A stretch of DNA of 64,000 nt from Rhodovarius crocodyli (GCA_945901085.1 CAMDJV010000005.1:1-64000), one strand, 5' to 3'. Positions 8,840-18,381 are shown, numbered from the stretch's first letter. Notes: generated by a model not told the origin, from the letters alone. Translations and numbers: made by a program.

Positions 8840-10066
8840 TTATTCCGCCGCCTGCGCCTCGGGCGAGATGGCCCAAAGCTCCGGCTGCAATTCCTCCCGC
8901 CGGTCGGGGAAGGCCAAGGCGCAGACCAGCGTCACCGCCGCAACGCCGGCCAGCACCAGCATTGACAGCCCCAGGCTGCCCGAGGCGCTGTGCAGCATGC
9001 CCACCAAGGGCGAGGCCGCCGCGGCACCCAGAAAACCCACGGTGAAGCGAATGGAATAGAGCCTGGCGCGAAGCTCCGGCGCGACATAGCGCGCCGTCAT
9101 CGTCTCATTCACCGTCACCTGGCCGAAAATGGCCGCCGCCGCCACGGCAGAGAAGACCAGCACCGGCCAGCCATCGATGAAGGAGAGCAGCAAAAGGCTG
9201 GGTACCAGCGCGAAGGCGAGTGGCATGAAGACCTGCTTGAGCGTGCGGTGGTCGATCAAATGCCCCACCGTGTATTGGGTGATGCCGCCGCAAATCGTCG
9301 CCGCGAAGGCCAGCACCGCCACCACCGGCAGAAGCTCCGGCGCATTGGTCAGGCGCTCCTCCATCAGCTTGGGCAGCAGCAGGGTGAAGGCGTTGAACAC
9401 CAGCCCCGAGACCATGGCGATGAGCATGAGCACCACCACCGCGCGCCGCACCAGCACCCGCGGAATCGCCGGAAAGGGTTTGGTGCCCTTCACCTGGGAG
9501 GCATCAAAACCCGGCTCCAGCGCATAAAGCAGGCCCAAAGCCACGCAGAGCACCCCGGGCGCGATGAAGGCCCATTGCCAGCCGAATTTCCAGGCGATGA
9601 GGCCGGTGCATAATGGCGCCAGCGCCACACCCAGATTGCCGAAAACCCCGTTAATGCCCACCGCGCGGCCGACCCGGTCACCCCCGGCTTCGACGATGAT
9701 GGAGGTGCCGATGGGGTGATAAATCGCCGAAAACGCCCCCATCACCCCCAGCCAGAGCCCCAGCACCATGGGTGATTGCGCGGTGCCGGCCAGCGCCATG
9801 CCGGCGCCCGCGCCGCAAAAATACGCCACCATCAGCGCCTTGCGCCCCAGCCGCGCCGCCAGCCATCCCATCGGCAGCGCCAGCAAGCCATAGGCCACGA
9901 ACATGCCGGTGCCGATGGCGATCAGCGGCCCATAATCCTGGCCGAAAATCTCCGGCTGCTGCTGCACCATGGCCAGCGTGGCAGTGGCCAGGATCAGCAG
10001 CGAGTAATGGGTGAACAGATGCGCCGCATTGATGAACACCACCTGGCGCGTGACGGGCGAAAGCAT
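8840..10066 (-). CDS. MFS transporter
   Basis: This is a 408-residue major facilitator with about twelve hydrophobic segments and a polar central loop (around 190-215). Between segments 2 and 3, GWLAARLGRKALM matches the MFS loop 2-3 motif. Start ATG 10066 is chosen because AAGGAA lies 6 bases upstream on the coding strand; the open frame extends 15 codons further. Substrate is not readable. The lone rutA lies upstream on the same strand with about 60 bases between, so co-transcription and a substrate link are possible but unproven. Confidence 0.87.
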   Translation of the reverse strand: MLSPVTRQVVFINAAHLFTHYSLLILATATLAMVQQQPEIFGQDYGPLIAIGTGMFVAYGLLALPMGWLAARLGRKALMVAYFCGAGAGMALAGTAQSPMVLGLWLGVMGAFSAIYHPIGTSIIVEAGGDRVGRAVGINGVFGNLGVALAPLCTGLIAWKFGWQWAFIAPGVLCVALGLLYALEPGFDASQVKGTKPFPAIPRVLVRRAVVVLMLIAMVSGLVFNAFTLLLPKLMEERLTNAPELLPVVAVLAFAATICGGITQYTVGHLIDHRTLKQVFMPLAFALVPSLLLLSFIDGWPVLVFSAVAAAAIFGQVTVNETMTARYVAPELRARLYSIRFTVGFLGAAAASPLVGMLHSASGSLGLSMLVLAGVAAVTLVCALAFPDRREELQPELWAISPEAQAAE

Positions 10067-10129
10067 GCCGATTTCCTTCAGGCCGAGCCTTCCCTCACCC
10101 TGCCCCTTCATCGCCCAATCGCCAAGCCC

Positions 10130-11212
10130 TCAGCCGCGGCCGGCCCGGCAGGCCATCAGCGGCTGGATGCGTGTGCCGAATTGCTCCATGCCGATCAGGT
10201 AATCATCGAAGGTGACCATCACGCCGCGCAGGCCGGGGATGGTTGCCAACTCATCAAGCTGCCTCGCCACCGTGGCATAGCTGCCGATGAGGCGCATCAA
10301 ATTGGTCGGCACCCGGTCGGAGCGGATCATCCGGCCCACGGTGGAATGCGCCTCGGCCTTCACATCGGCGGCGGCCTGGCTGTCGCGCCAATTCAGCGCT
10401 TCGATGTCAGTGCCCTCGACGTAATGGTCCCATTTGGCCATCGCCGCCTCATCGGTCTCATCGGCGATGATCATCAGCAGCAGCATGGCGCGGCATTCGC
10501 GCCCGGCCGCGGCATTGGCCGCCAGCAGCCGCTCGGTATGCGGCCGCACCTGGGTGACATCATTGATCCCACCGGCCGAGATGAAGTTGAAATCGGCATA
10601 TTCCGAGGCGAATTGCATGCCCCGGTTGCTCTGCCCGGCGGCGATGATCTCGATGCCCTGCGCCGGCCGGGGGCTGACCCGGCAATCGGTCATGGTGAAG
10701 AAATCACCCCGGTGATTGGACACGCCGCTCGCCCAGACATCGCGCATCACCTGCACATACTCGGCGCAATAATCGTAGCGGCGGGCGAAATGCACCTCGC
10801 CGGGCCAGATGCCCATCTGCTCATACTCGGCCTTCTGCCAGCCTGAGACGATGTTGACGCCAAAGCGCCCGGGGGCGATGGCATCGATGGTGACCGCCAT
10901 GCGCGCCAGCACCGCCGGCGGAATGGTCAGCACCGCCGCCGAGGCGAAGAGTTTGATCCGCGTGGTGATGGAGGCCAGCCCCGCCATCAGGGTGAAACTC
11001 TCGAGATTATGGTCCCAATACTCGGAAGGGCCGCCAAAGCCGCGCAGCTTGATCATGGAGAGGGCGAAGTCGAAGCCGTATTTCTCCGCCGCCAGCGTCA
11101 CCGTGCGGTTCAGCTCGAAGGTGGGCATGTATTGCGGCGATGTCGAGGAAATCAGCCAGCCATTATTGCCGATCGGCAGGAAGACGCCCACATCCATCAT
11201 CATAATCCCCAT
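10130..11212 (-). CDS. rutA: Pyrimidine monooxygenase RutA-like flavin oxygenase
   Basis: RutA is a flavin-dependent, luciferase-like monooxygenase that opens the uracil ring in the Rut pathway. The 360-residue protein begins with a RutA-typical stretch (DVGVFLPIGNNGW) and contains ALSMIKLRGFGG, WDHNLESFTLMAGLA, FGVNIVSGWQKAEYEQMG and GDFFTMTDCRVSPRP, all characteristic. ATG codons at 11212, 11203, 11200 and 11197 cluster at the start; the family start corresponds to 11197. No rutB-G genes are beside it, so either the pathway is dispersed or this paralogue acts on another heterocycle. Confidence 0.87.
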   Translation of the reverse strand: MGIMMMDVGVFLPIGNNGWLISSTSPQYMPTFELNRTVTLAAEKYGFDFALSMIKLRGFGGPSEYWDHNLESFTLMAGLASITTRIKLFASAAVLTIPPAVLARMAVTIDAIAPGRFGVNIVSGWQKAEYEQMGIWPGEVHFARRYDYCAEYVQVMRDVWASGVSNHRGDFFTMTDCRVSPRPAQGIEIIAAGQSNRGMQFASEYADFNFISAGGINDVTQVRPHTERLLAANAAAGRECRAMLLLMIIADETDEAAMAKWDHYVEGTDIEALNWRDSQAAADVKAEAHSTVGRMIRSDRVPTNLMRLIGSYATVARQLDELATIPGLRGVMVTFDDYLIGMEQFGTRIQPLMACRAGRG

Positions 11213-11303
11213 TCTCTACGCCCATAGGTGGCGCGGATGACGCCCATGGCGCAAGCCGGCGGGCTGGGCGCCGATCAGCATCTGGCGCGCGCTGTGGCGC
11301 GCC

Positions 11304-12113
11304 TCAGCCGGCCAATTCGCGCGAACGCGCAGTGGCTGCGGCGATGGCGCGGTTCATGCTGTCCGGCCATTCCGCCATCAGCACCGCCAATGCGCGCTCG
11401 GTGGTGCCCTTGGGGCTGGTGACGTTGCGGCGCAGCTGCCCGGCATCCTCGGTGCTGGCACCCAGCAGCGCGCCGCTGCCGGCCACGGTGCTGCGCGCCA
11501 TGCGCCGGGCGAGATCGGCCGGCAGGCCCTGGGCAATGGCTGCAGCCTCCATCACCTCGGCCAGCAGGAAGACATAGGCCGGCCCGCCGCCGGAGACGGC
11601 GGTGACAGGGTCGATCAGCCCCTCATCCTCGACCCATGCGGCCTCGCCAATCGCGGTGAGCAGGCGGTCGGTCAGGGCCCGCTGTTCGGCGGAAACCCCG
11701 GGCCCGGCGCAGGCCACGGTAAAACCCTGGCGGATGGCGGCCGGGGTATTGGGCATGGCGCGCACAATGCGCGCGGCACCGCCCAGCGCCGCCGCCATGC
11801 CGGCGATATTGCGCCCGGCCATGATGGAGATAAAGACCGGCGCGCCTGCCACCAGCGGTGCCAGCAGCGGCAGCACATGGCCTGCCTCCTGCGGCTTGGT
11901 GGCCAGGATCACCGCGGCCGGGGCAAAGCCCGCCGGCATCTCGGCAATGGAGGCCACCACGCGCACCCGGCCGGCAAAAGCGGCGGTGGCGGCGGCATGG
12001 GGCTCCACCACCACGCTCTGCGCTGGCAGGCCCTGCTCCAGCCAGCCCGCCAGCATGGCGCCACCCATCTTGCCGCAGCCGATCAACAAGAGGGGAGGCA
12101 GGTTCTGGGTCAT
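11304..12113 (-). CDS. proC: Pyrroline-5-carboxylate reductase
   Basis: ProC reduces 1-pyrroline-5-carboxylate to proline. The 269-residue protein has an N-terminal Rossmann motif IGCGKMGGAM (11-20), the mid-protein RAMPNTPA segment, and the C-terminal P5CR signature around AVSGGGPAYVFLL. Start ATG 12113 gives MTQNLPP. It is a stand-alone gene divergent from a small glycine-zipper gene. The 91 bases to rutA hold nothing recognisable. Confidence 0.96.
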   Translation of the reverse strand: MTQNLPPLLLIGCGKMGGAMLAGWLEQGLPAQSVVVEPHAAATAAFAGRVRVVASIAEMPAGFAPAAVILATKPQEAGHVLPLLAPLVAGAPVFISIMAGRNIAGMAAALGGAARIVRAMPNTPAAIRQGFTVACAGPGVSAEQRALTDRLLTAIGEAAWVEDEGLIDPVTAVSGGGPAYVFLLAEVMEAAAIAQGLPADLARRMARSTVAGSGALLGASTEDAGQLRRNVTSPKGTTERALAVLMAEWPDSMNRAIAAATARSRELAG

Positions 12114-12252
12114 GGCGTTGCTCTCTTTTCGGCGCAGGATGGTGCGACCATGCCGGGTGAGGGCGCCGGCCGCAACAGCGGCAACCCTCGCGGCATTGAG
12201 GTGTTTCACGGTCACGGCGGCCGCTCCAATCCGGCCGCAAAGGGAAAAACTC

Positions 12253-12513
12253 ATGCTCCGCAAGCTCGCCCTGCCAGCCGCTCTCCTCACCGCGCTGGCG
12301 ACATCCGCCTGCACCAACCCCAATGACCCAACGCAGCGCGGCCTGGGTGGTGCGCTGATTGGTGCCGGTTCCGGTGCTGCCATTGGTGCCATTGCCGGCG
12401 GTGGCCAGGGGGCGGCCATCGGCGCCGGTGTGGGGGCGCTGGTGGGTGGCGCTGCCGGCGTGATCACTACGCCGCAGCCCCAGCCACATTATTACCCGCC
12501 GCAGCAGAAATAG
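12253..12513 (+). CDS. Small glycine-zipper lipoprotein
   Basis: This is an 86-residue exported protein with an N-terminal signal peptide ending near TSAC (Cys20), a plausible but non-ideal lipobox. A Gly/Ala-rich double hydrophobic hairpin follows (about 31-71) with the GxxxG-type repeats of glycine-zipper domains, then a short Pro/Gln/Tyr-rich tail. Likely an outer-membrane-associated lipoprotein; the function is unknown. Start ATG 12253 is supported by the signal peptide. The 139 bases between it and divergent proC must hold both promoters, but I see no clear elements. The 172 bases after it hold no gene I can support. Confidence 0.75.
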   Translation: MLRKLALPAALLTALATSACTNPNDPTQRGLGGALIGAGSGAAIGAIAGGGQGAAIGAGVGALVGGAAGVITTPQPQPHYYPPQQK

Positions 12514-12685
12514 CCCGCTGGCGAAAAAGCCGCGCCGTTTCATCTCGGCGGCGGTGGATTGTGGCGCCCTGCCTTCATCGCCACGGCTTCGCCGCACCCG
12601 CCTTCAAGATACCTTCGCGCCGCCCTTCTGCTGCCGCTGGTGCCCGGCATTCTTCCTCTCGCACCAGCTCCACAGGAGGAACCCA

Positions 12686-13018
12686 GTGCAAAAGTCATTC
12701 ACCCGCCTCTCCCTCGCCACCGCCCTGCTGATGGGCGCGGCCCTTCCGGTGTTCGCCCAGGGTGGCAGCACCCCGGCCGGCACCGCGCAGGGCACGCCCG
12801 CCACAAGGCCTGCCGTGACCACCGCCGCCCCGGCGGCCAATGGCCAGGCCACGGCGGCACGGCCCGCCACCCCGGCGCATCCGGGTGGCAGCGTGCAGCC
12901 CCAGGCCGCCCGCCCCGCCACCCCTGCCCCGGGCGCCACCGTGCAGGGCAATGCCACCCCGGCCCAGCGCCCGGCGGCCACACCCGGCACCGCCGCCACG
13001 CCCAGCCGCGTGAACTGA
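12686..13018 (+). CDS. Exported Ala/Pro/Thr-rich protein of unknown function
   Basis: A 110-residue protein starting at GTG 12686, with a strong ribosome-binding site AGGAGGA at 12674-12680 that decides the start. It has a Sec signal peptide (MQKSFTRLSLATALLMGAAL, cleavage after VFA at about residue 24). The rest is low-complexity Ala/Pro/Thr/Gly with repeated ARPATPA-type units. Codon use matches neighbours and the RBS argues that it is really translated. I do not recognise a family. It is followed by a strong intrinsic terminator. Confidence 0.65.
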   Translation: MQKSFTRLSLATALLMGAALPVFAQGGSTPAGTAQGTPATRPAVTTAAPAANGQATAARPATPAHPGGSVQPQAARPATPAPGATVQGNATPAQRPAATPGTAATPSRVN

Positions 13019-13107
13019 AACGGCAGGCTCCTCTCAACACCGTGCCGTGCCTGCCCCGGTGGCGCTCAGCCGCCGCCGGGGCCTCTCTCTCGGATCTCTC
13101 CACCTCG

Positions 13108-13138
13108 CCCTGCTGCCGCCCGGCAGCAGGGTTTTTTT
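13108..13138 (+). terminator. Rho-independent terminator
   Basis: An 11-base stem CCCTGCTGCCG pairs perfectly with CGGCAGCAGGG and is followed directly by seven T residues (13132-13138). It lies 90 bases after the exported Ala/Pro-rich gene and 62 bases before acs, so it isolates acs from upstream transcription. This is the clearest intrinsic terminator in the window. Confidence 0.9.
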
Positions 13139-13199
13139 CACCGGTTGACGCCCCCCGCGCGCCGCCTGACAAATAGTGGAAACGAGGGAGGCTCCACAT

Positions 13200-15137
13200 A
13201 TGTCCAGCGACACGCTCATCGCCATCAAGCCTGAGGTGGCGGCACGCACGCTCGTCTCCACCGCGCGCCACGCCGCCATGTCGGCCGAGGCGCAGGAAAC
13301 CCCGGAGGTGTTCTGGGCGCGTGAGGCGCAGCGCATCACCTGGATGACGCCGCCCACCCGGATCAAGAACACCAGCTTCACCGGCGATGTGAGCATCAAG
13401 TGGTTCGAGGATGGCGTGCTGAACGCCTCGGTCTCCTGCCTCGATCGCCATGTGCAGGCCGGCCATGGTGCCCGCACCGCCATCATCTGGGAGGGTGATG
13501 ACCCGAACAGCGACAGCAAGACCAGCTACGCCGAATTGCTCGAGCGGGTCTGCAAGCTGGCCAACGCGATGAAGGCGCTGGGCATCAAGAAGGGCGATGT
13601 CGTCACCATCTACATGCCGATGATCGTGGAGGCGGCGGTGGCCATGCTGGCCTGCGCGCGTATTGGCGCCATCCATTCCATCGTCTTTGGCGGCTTCTCG
13701 CCGGAAAGCCTGGCGACCCGGCTGCGCGATTGCGGCTCGGTGGCCCTGCTCACCGCCGATGAGGGCCGCCGCGGTGGCCGCAAGGTGCCGCTCAAGGCCA
13801 ATGCCGATGAGGCGCTGCTGGAATGCCCCGGCGTGAAGCATGTCATCGTGGCCCGCAACACCGGCGCGACAGTGAATATGGAACCCGGCCGCGACCATTG
13901 GTGGGAGACGGTGACGCGCGACGCCCCCGCCGAATGCGCGCCCGAGCCCATGGGCGCCGAGGACCCGCTTTTCATCCTCTACACCTCCGGCTCCACCGGA
14001 AAGCCCAAGGGCGTGTTGCACACCACCGGCGGCTATATGGTCTGGGCCAGCTACACCCATGAAATGGTATTCGATTATAAGCCCGGCGAGATCTACTGGT
14101 GCACCGCCGATGTGGGTTGGGTGACCGGGCACAGCTATATCGTCTATGGCCCGCTGGCCAATGGCGCGACCACGCTGATGTTCGAGGGCGTGCCGAATTA
14201 CCCCGATGTCAGCCGCATGTGGCAGGTGGTCGACAAGCATCAGGTGAATATTTTCTACACCGCCCCCACCGCCATCCGTGCCCTGATGCGCGAGGGTGAG
14301 GCGCCGGTGAAGAAGTGGCGCCGTGACTCACTGCGGCTGCTGGGCAGCGTGGGCGAGCCGATCAATCCCGAGGCCTGGCTGTGGTATTACCGCGTGGTGG
14401 GTGAGGAGCGCTGCCCCATTGTGGACACATGGTGGCAGACCGAGACCGGCGGGATTCTGATCAGCCCCCTGCCCGGTGCTGTGGCCCAAAAACCCGGCTC
14501 CGCCACCCTGCCGCTGCCTGGCGTGCTGCCGGGCATCGTGGATGCGCAGGGCGTCGTGCTGGAGGGCGAGGCCGAGGGCAATCTGGTTCTGATGGATAGC
14601 TGGCCCGGCCAGATGCGCAGCGTCTATGGCGACCATAAGCGCTTTATCCAGACCTATTTCTCTGATTTTCCAGGAAAATATTTCACCGGCGATGGCGCGC
14701 GGCGTGACGCTGACGGCTATTATTGGATCACCGGCCGGGTGGATGACGTGATCAATGTCGCCGGCCACCGGATGGGCACGGCGGAGGTGGAAAGCGCGCT
14801 GGTCGCCCACCCCAAAGTGGCCGAGGCCGCTGTGGTGGGCATGCCGCATGATCTGAAGGGCCAGGGCATCTACTGCTATGTGACGCTGAATGTGGGCGAA
14901 GAGCCCTCCGACGGCTTGCGTAAGGAACTCGTCGCCTGGGTGCGCAAGGAGATCGGGCCGATCGCCACACCCGACGCCATCCAATGGGCGCCGGGCCTGC
15001 CCAAGACCCGCTCGGGAAAGATCATGCGCCGCATTCTGCGCAAGATCGCGGCCAATGAGACGGATAGCCTGGGCGATGTCTCCACGCTGGCTGACCCTGG
15101 CGTGGTGACCGATCTGGTGGCGAACCGGGTCGGCTGA
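13200..15137 (+). CDS. acs: Acetyl-CoA synthetase
   Basis: AcsA activates acetate to acetyl-CoA through acetyl-AMP. The 645-residue length is normal. Motifs seen: the A3 phosphate loop [11 protein letters not shown] (261-271), WWQTETG, the hinge region [13 protein letters not shown], and the C-terminal [11 protein letters not shown] with the catalytic, acetylatable Lys607. Start ATG 13200 follows GAGGGAGG by 8 bases; the frame is open 8 codons further upstream. The gene is monocistronic, bounded by a terminator upstream and a convergent oxidoreductase downstream. A TTGACG at 13145 may be a -35 element, but the -10 is poor. Confidence 0.97.
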   Translation: MSSDTLIAIKPEVAARTLVSTARHAAMSAEAQETPEVFWAREAQRITWMTPPTRIKNTSFTGDVSIKWFEDGVLNASVSCLDRHVQAGHGARTAIIWEGDDPNSDSKTSYAELLERVCKLANAMKALGIKKGDVVTIYMPMIVEAAVAMLACARIGAIHSIVFGGFSPESLATRLRDCGSVALLTADEGRRGGRKVPLKANADEALLECPGVKHVIVARNTGATVNMEPGRDHWWETVTRDAPAECAPEPMGAEDPLFILYTSGSTGKPKGVLHTTGGYMVWASYTHEMVFDYKPGEIYWCTADVGWVTGHSYIVYGPLANGATTLMFEGVPNYPDVSRMWQVVDKHQVNIFYTAPTAIRALMREGEAPVKKWRRDSLRLLGSVGEPINPEAWLWYYRVVGEERCPIVDTWWQTETGGILISPLPGAVAQKPGSATLPLPGVLPGIVDAQGVVLEGEAEGNLVLMDSWPGQMRSVYGDHKRFIQTYFSDFPGKYFTGDGARRDADGYYWITGRVDDVINVAGHRMGTAEVESALVAHPKVAEAAVVGMPHDLKGQGIYCYVTLNVGEEPSDGLRKELVAWVRKEIGPIATPDAIQWAPGLPKTRSGKIMRRILRKIAANETDSLGDVSTLADPGVVTDLVANRVG

Positions 15138-15158
15138 CCCGGCCGCCGCCTGCCGTCC

Positions 15159-16133
15159 TCAGGGAATGAGGACGGTGCTGCCCGTGGTCTTGCGGGCTTC
15201 GAGGTCGGTATGGGCCTGCGCTGCATCCTTCAGGGCGTAGCGCTGGTTCACGTTGATCTTCACCGCGCCGGACAGCACCACCTCAAACAGGCTCGCCGCG
15301 CAGGCGGTGAGGTCGGCATGGGTGGCGGTGTAGGTGTTCAGCGTGGGCCGCACGACATAAAGGCTGCCCTTGGCGGCCAGGATGCCCAGATCAAAGGGCG
15401 TCACCGGGCCCGAGGCATTGCCATAGCTGACCAGCATGCCGCGCGGTGCCAGGCTGTCGAGCGAGGGCATAAAAGTATCCTTGCCGACGCTGTCATAGCT
15501 GACGGGCACGCCGGCACCGCCGGTGATGCGCTTGACCGCAGCTGGCAGGTCCTCGCTGGTCAGCACCACATGATCGGCGCCATGCGCCTTCGCCAATGCG
15601 GCCTTTTCGGGGGTGGAGACGGTGCCGATGACCGTGCAGCCCAGATGCTTGGCCCATTGGCAGAGAATGAGGCCCACGCCGCCGGCTGCGGCATGCACCA
15701 GAATGGTTTGGCCGGCGCGCACCGGATAGGTGCTGTGCAGCAGGTACTGCGCCGTCATGCCCTGGAGCATCATGGCGGCTGCGGTCTCGCTGGAAATCCC
15801 CTCGGGGATTTTCACCAGCCGGTCCGCCTTCAGGCAGCGGCTTTGCGCATAGGCGCCGATCGGGCCGGAGGCATAGGCCACACGGTCACCCACCGAAACC
15901 TCGGTGACGCCCTCGCCCACCGCATCGACCACGCCGGCACCTTCCATGCCGATGATGGCGGGGAGGGAGGGGGCCTTGTAGAGGCCGGTGCGGAAATAGA
16001 CGTCGATATAATTGAGGCCCACGGCCTCCTGGCGGATACGGGCCTCGCCGGGCTTGGGCTCGGGGCGGGGCAGCTCCTCCCAGATCATCTTCTCGGGGCC
16101 GCCATATTCATGGATGCGGATGGCAAAGGTCAT
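15159..16133 (-). CDS. NADPH:quinone oxidoreductase-like MDR protein
   Basis: A 324-residue medium-chain dehydrogenase/reductase without the zinc ligands, of the quinone oxidoreductase (QOR) type. It shows GMEGAGVVDAVGEGV, the QOR signature region, and the nucleotide-binding strand VHAAAGGVG. It reduces quinones or enones using NADPH in characterised relatives; the natural substrate is unknown. Its ATG overlaps the stop of ogt by 4 bases (16130-16133), so ogt and this gene form an operon. Confidence 0.92.
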   Translation of the reverse strand: MTFAIRIHEYGGPEKMIWEELPRPEPKPGEARIRQEAVGLNYIDVYFRTGLYKAPSLPAIIGMEGAGVVDAVGEGVTEVSVGDRVAYASGPIGAYAQSRCLKADRLVKIPEGISSETAAAMMLQGMTAQYLLHSTYPVRAGQTILVHAAAGGVGLILCQWAKHLGCTVIGTVSTPEKAALAKAHGADHVVLTSEDLPAAVKRITGGAGVPVSYDSVGKDTFMPSLDSLAPRGMLVSYGNASGPVTPFDLGILAAKGSLYVVRPTLNTYTATHADLTACAASLFEVVLSGAVKINVNQRYALKDAAQAHTDLEARKTTGSTVLIP

Positions 16134-16585
16134 GGATGGGGGTCCCGGGATTCGAGGTCGAGGAGGAAGCGTTTGGTATCAGCACCATCAAGGCCGGAAT
16201 AGCCACCGATGGAACCATCAGCACCTACCACACGATGGCAGGGGATGATGATGGGGATGGGGTTGCGGCCATTGGCCTGGCCGATCGCGCGCGGGCCGGA
16301 GGCGAGGGCGCGGGCGATGTCACCATAGGAGCGGGTTTCGCCTGGCGGTATCTGTTGCAGCGCGGCCCAGACACGGCGCTGAAAGGGCGTGCCATGCGGT
16401 GCGAGAGGAAGCTGGAAATGCCGGCGCTTGCCGTCGAAATAATCCTGCAGCTGTTCGGCGGCGTCGCGCAGCAGGGCCGTGGGCTGTTGCTCCGCCACCC
16501 GGCCCCAATCAAGGGACACGATGGCGCCATCCTCCTCGGAGAGGGTGAGGTCGCCCAGCGGTGTGAGTAGCGAGAGTTGGGGCAT
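16130..16585 (-). CDS. ogt: Methylated-DNA--protein-cysteine methyltransferase
   Basis: Ogt removes O6-alkyl groups from guanine by suicide transfer to a cysteine. The 151-residue protein has the acceptor Cys116 in PIIIPCHRVVG, the DNA-binding helix and arginine-finger region (SYGDIARAL, RAIGQANGRNP), and a short N-terminal domain. It lacks the AraC and AdaA parts of Ada. It is the first gene of a two-gene operon with the quinone oxidoreductase. Confidence 0.95.
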   Translation of the reverse strand: MPQLSLLTPLGDLTLSEEDGAIVSLDWGRVAEQQPTALLRDAAEQLQDYFDGKRRHFQLPLAPHGTPFQRRVWAALQQIPPGETRSYGDIARALASGPRAIGQANGRNPIPIIIPCHRVVGADGSIGGYSGLDGADTKRFLLDLESRDPHP

Positions 16586-16687
16586 GTGTTTCGGGGGGGT
16601 TCAGGTGATGATGCAGCACCGGCAGGGGTGGGGCGTCAAGCGGGGGGGTGTGCTGCGCTGGGCGTGGTGGCGGTGACGCAACACTGC

Positions 16688-16723
16688 CCCTGGTCGAGCC
16701 CTCCAGCCGGCGCTAGACCAGGG
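16688..16723. repeat. Short inverted repeat upstream of the ferredoxin gene
   Basis: Arms CCCTGGTC (16688-16695) and GACCAGGG (16716-16723) are perfect complements separated by 20 bases, ending 19 bases before the ferredoxin ATG. It could be an operator or a leader hairpin. The 157-base divergent gap to ogt holds nothing else that I can recognise. Chance occurrence in GC-rich DNA is possible. Confidence 0.35.
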
Positions 16724-16742
16724 CGAACCGGAGCATTCGCGC

Positions 16743-17078
16743 ATGCAAGACCCGCCGCAATTCTACAACGCCCATATTTTCGTCTGCACCAATCGCCGGC
16801 CGGATGGCCACAAGCGCGGCAGCTGCGCCGCCTCCGGCAGTGAGGATTTGCGCGACTATATGAAGTCCCGCGCCAAGGACCTGGCCATCCCCAATATCCG
16901 GGTGAATATGGCAGGCTGCCTGGAGCGCTGCGAGTTTGGCCCGGCCATGGTGATCTATCCCGAGGGCGTGTGGTATCGGCCGCAAAGCCGCGCCGATATC
17001 GATGAGATTCTCGATGTCCATGTCCAGAAAGGCGGCCGGGTGGAACGGCTGATGCTGACGGAGAAGGACCGCGTCTAG
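16743..17078 (+). CDS. Thioredoxin-like [2Fe-2S] ferredoxin
   Basis: A 111-residue protein of the thioredoxin-like ferredoxin family. Four cysteines, Cys15 (HIFVCTNRR), Cys28, Cys59 and Cys63 (GCLERCEFGP), match the CxnC...CxxxC ligand pattern for a [2Fe-2S] cluster. The electron partner is unknown. The stop codon TAG (17076-17078) falls within the region where homology says mnmE must begin, so the two genes overlap or abut and are probably co-transcribed. Confidence 0.85.
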   Translation: MQDPPQFYNAHIFVCTNRRPDGHKRGSCAASGSEDLRDYMKSRAKDLAIPNIRVNMAGCLERCEFGPAMVIYPEGVWYRPQSRADIDEILDVHVQKGGRVERLMLTEKDRV

Positions 17079-17121
17079 CACCACCATCTTCGCGCTCGCC
17101 TCCGGTGCTGGGCGGGCGGCG

Positions 17122-18363
17122 GTGGCGGTGCTGCGCCTCTCCGGGCCGGGCTGTGGCGCGGTGCTGGATGGGCTGTGCCGGCGGCCATTGCCACGCATGG
17201 CCAGCCTGCGGCGGTTGCGGCATGGCGGGCTGGTGCTGGACCAGGCGCTGGTGCTCTGGTTTCCTGGCCCGGCCAGCTACACCGGCGAGGATTCCGCCGA
17301 ATTGCATCTGCATGGCGGGCCGGCCGTGGTGGCGGCGGTGGCCGATGCCCTGGTGGCGCTGGGCGCCCGCCCGGCCGAGCCCGGCGAGTTCACCCGCCGC
17401 GCCTTTGTCCATGGCAAGCTGGACCTGACCGCTGCCGAGGGTGTGGCGGATTTGATCGAGGCTGAGACCGAGGCCCAGCGCCGCCAGGCGCTGCGGCAGC
17501 TCGAAGGCGGCCTGGCTGGGCGCTACCAGGGCTGGGCCGGCCGGCTGGCGCGGCTGCTGGCCCGGCAGGAGACCTTCATCGAGTTCGAGGATGAAGATCT
17601 GCCGGAAGGGCTCGACGCGGCCGTGGCGGAGGATGCGGCCGCCCTGCGCGACGAACTGGCCGCCGAGATTGCCGGTGCCGCCAGGGGTGAGGCGCTGCGC
17701 GAGGGGCTGCGTATTGCTATTCTGGGCGCGCCGAATGCCGGCAAATCCTCGCTATTGAATGCGCTGGCGGGGCGTGAGGCGGCCATTGTAAGCCCGCAGG
17801 CCGGCACCACGCGCGATGTGGTGGAGGCCAGGGTGGTGATCGCCGGCGTGCCTGTGCTGCTGGCCGATACCGCTGGTCTGCGCGAGACGGCAGACGCGAT
17901 CGAGGCCGAGGGTGTGCGCCGCGCCCGCGCCCAGGGCCAGGCGGCGGAACTCGTGCTGGCCGTCTTCGCCGCCGATGCGGCCCCTGATGCCGAGACCTTG
18001 GCATTGCTGGAGACGGGCGCGCTGGCGGTGGTCAACAAGGCGGATCTCGCCGCCCCTGCCTTGGCAGGCATTGCCGTCTCCGCCCGCACCGGGGCTGGCC
18101 TGCCCGCACTTCGGGCAGCGCTGGAGGCGGCGGTGCGGGCCCGTGCCGGGTTGAGCGACGTGGCCGGCCTCACCCGCCCGCGCCATCGCGCGGCGCTGGC
18201 CGATACCATCGCCGCCCTGGACGCCCTGCCCCATGCCGCCCTGCCCGAGTTGCGCGCCGAAGCACTGCGGGCCGCCATGCGCGCCCTGGGGCGGCTGACC
18301 GGCGCCATGGGTGTGGAAGCGATTTTGGACTTGGTGTTTTCCGAGTTCTGCATTGGCAAGTAA
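17122..18363 (+). CDS. mnmE: tRNA modification GTPase MnmE (N-terminus starts upstream)
   Basis: MnmE and MnmG together install the (carboxymethyl)aminomethyl group at U34 of tRNAs. Visible from GTG 17122: the tetrahydrofolate-binding N-domain, GTPase G1 GAPNAGKSS at about 202-210, G3 DTAGL, G4 NKAD, and the C-terminal catalytic FCIGK. The coordinates use the first ATG/GTG/TTG, but the family N-terminus (TIFALASGAGRAA) is encoded in frame just before it, from 17083. Between the in-frame stop at 17056 and 17122 there is no usual start codon. An ATC at 17086, or a base change at 17071-17073 (GCG for GTG), are possible explanations. It is upstream of mnmG as in most alphaproteobacteria. Confidence 0.93.
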   Translation: MAVLRLSGPGCGAVLDGLCRRPLPRMASLRRLRHGGLVLDQALVLWFPGPASYTGEDSAELHLHGGPAVVAAVADALVALGARPAEPGEFTRRAFVHGKLDLTAAEGVADLIEAETEAQRRQALRQLEGGLAGRYQGWAGRLARLLARQETFIEFEDEDLPEGLDAAVAEDAAALRDELAAEIAGAARGEALREGLRIAILGAPNAGKSSLLNALAGREAAIVSPQAGTTRDVVEARVVIAGVPVLLADTAGLRETADAIEAEGVRRARAQGQAAELVLAVFAADAAPDAETLALLETGALAVVNKADLAAPALAGIAVSARTGAGLPALRAALEAAVRARAGLSDVAGLTRPRHRAALADTIAALDALPHAALPELRAEALRAAMRALGRLTGAMGVEAILDLVFSEFCIGK

Positions 18364-18381
18364 GCGCGTATACGCCGCGCC

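Noticed and set aside
13145-13170. TTGACG as -35 of acs
   Set aside because: No acceptable -10 at 16-18 bases; 3 of 6 matches at best.
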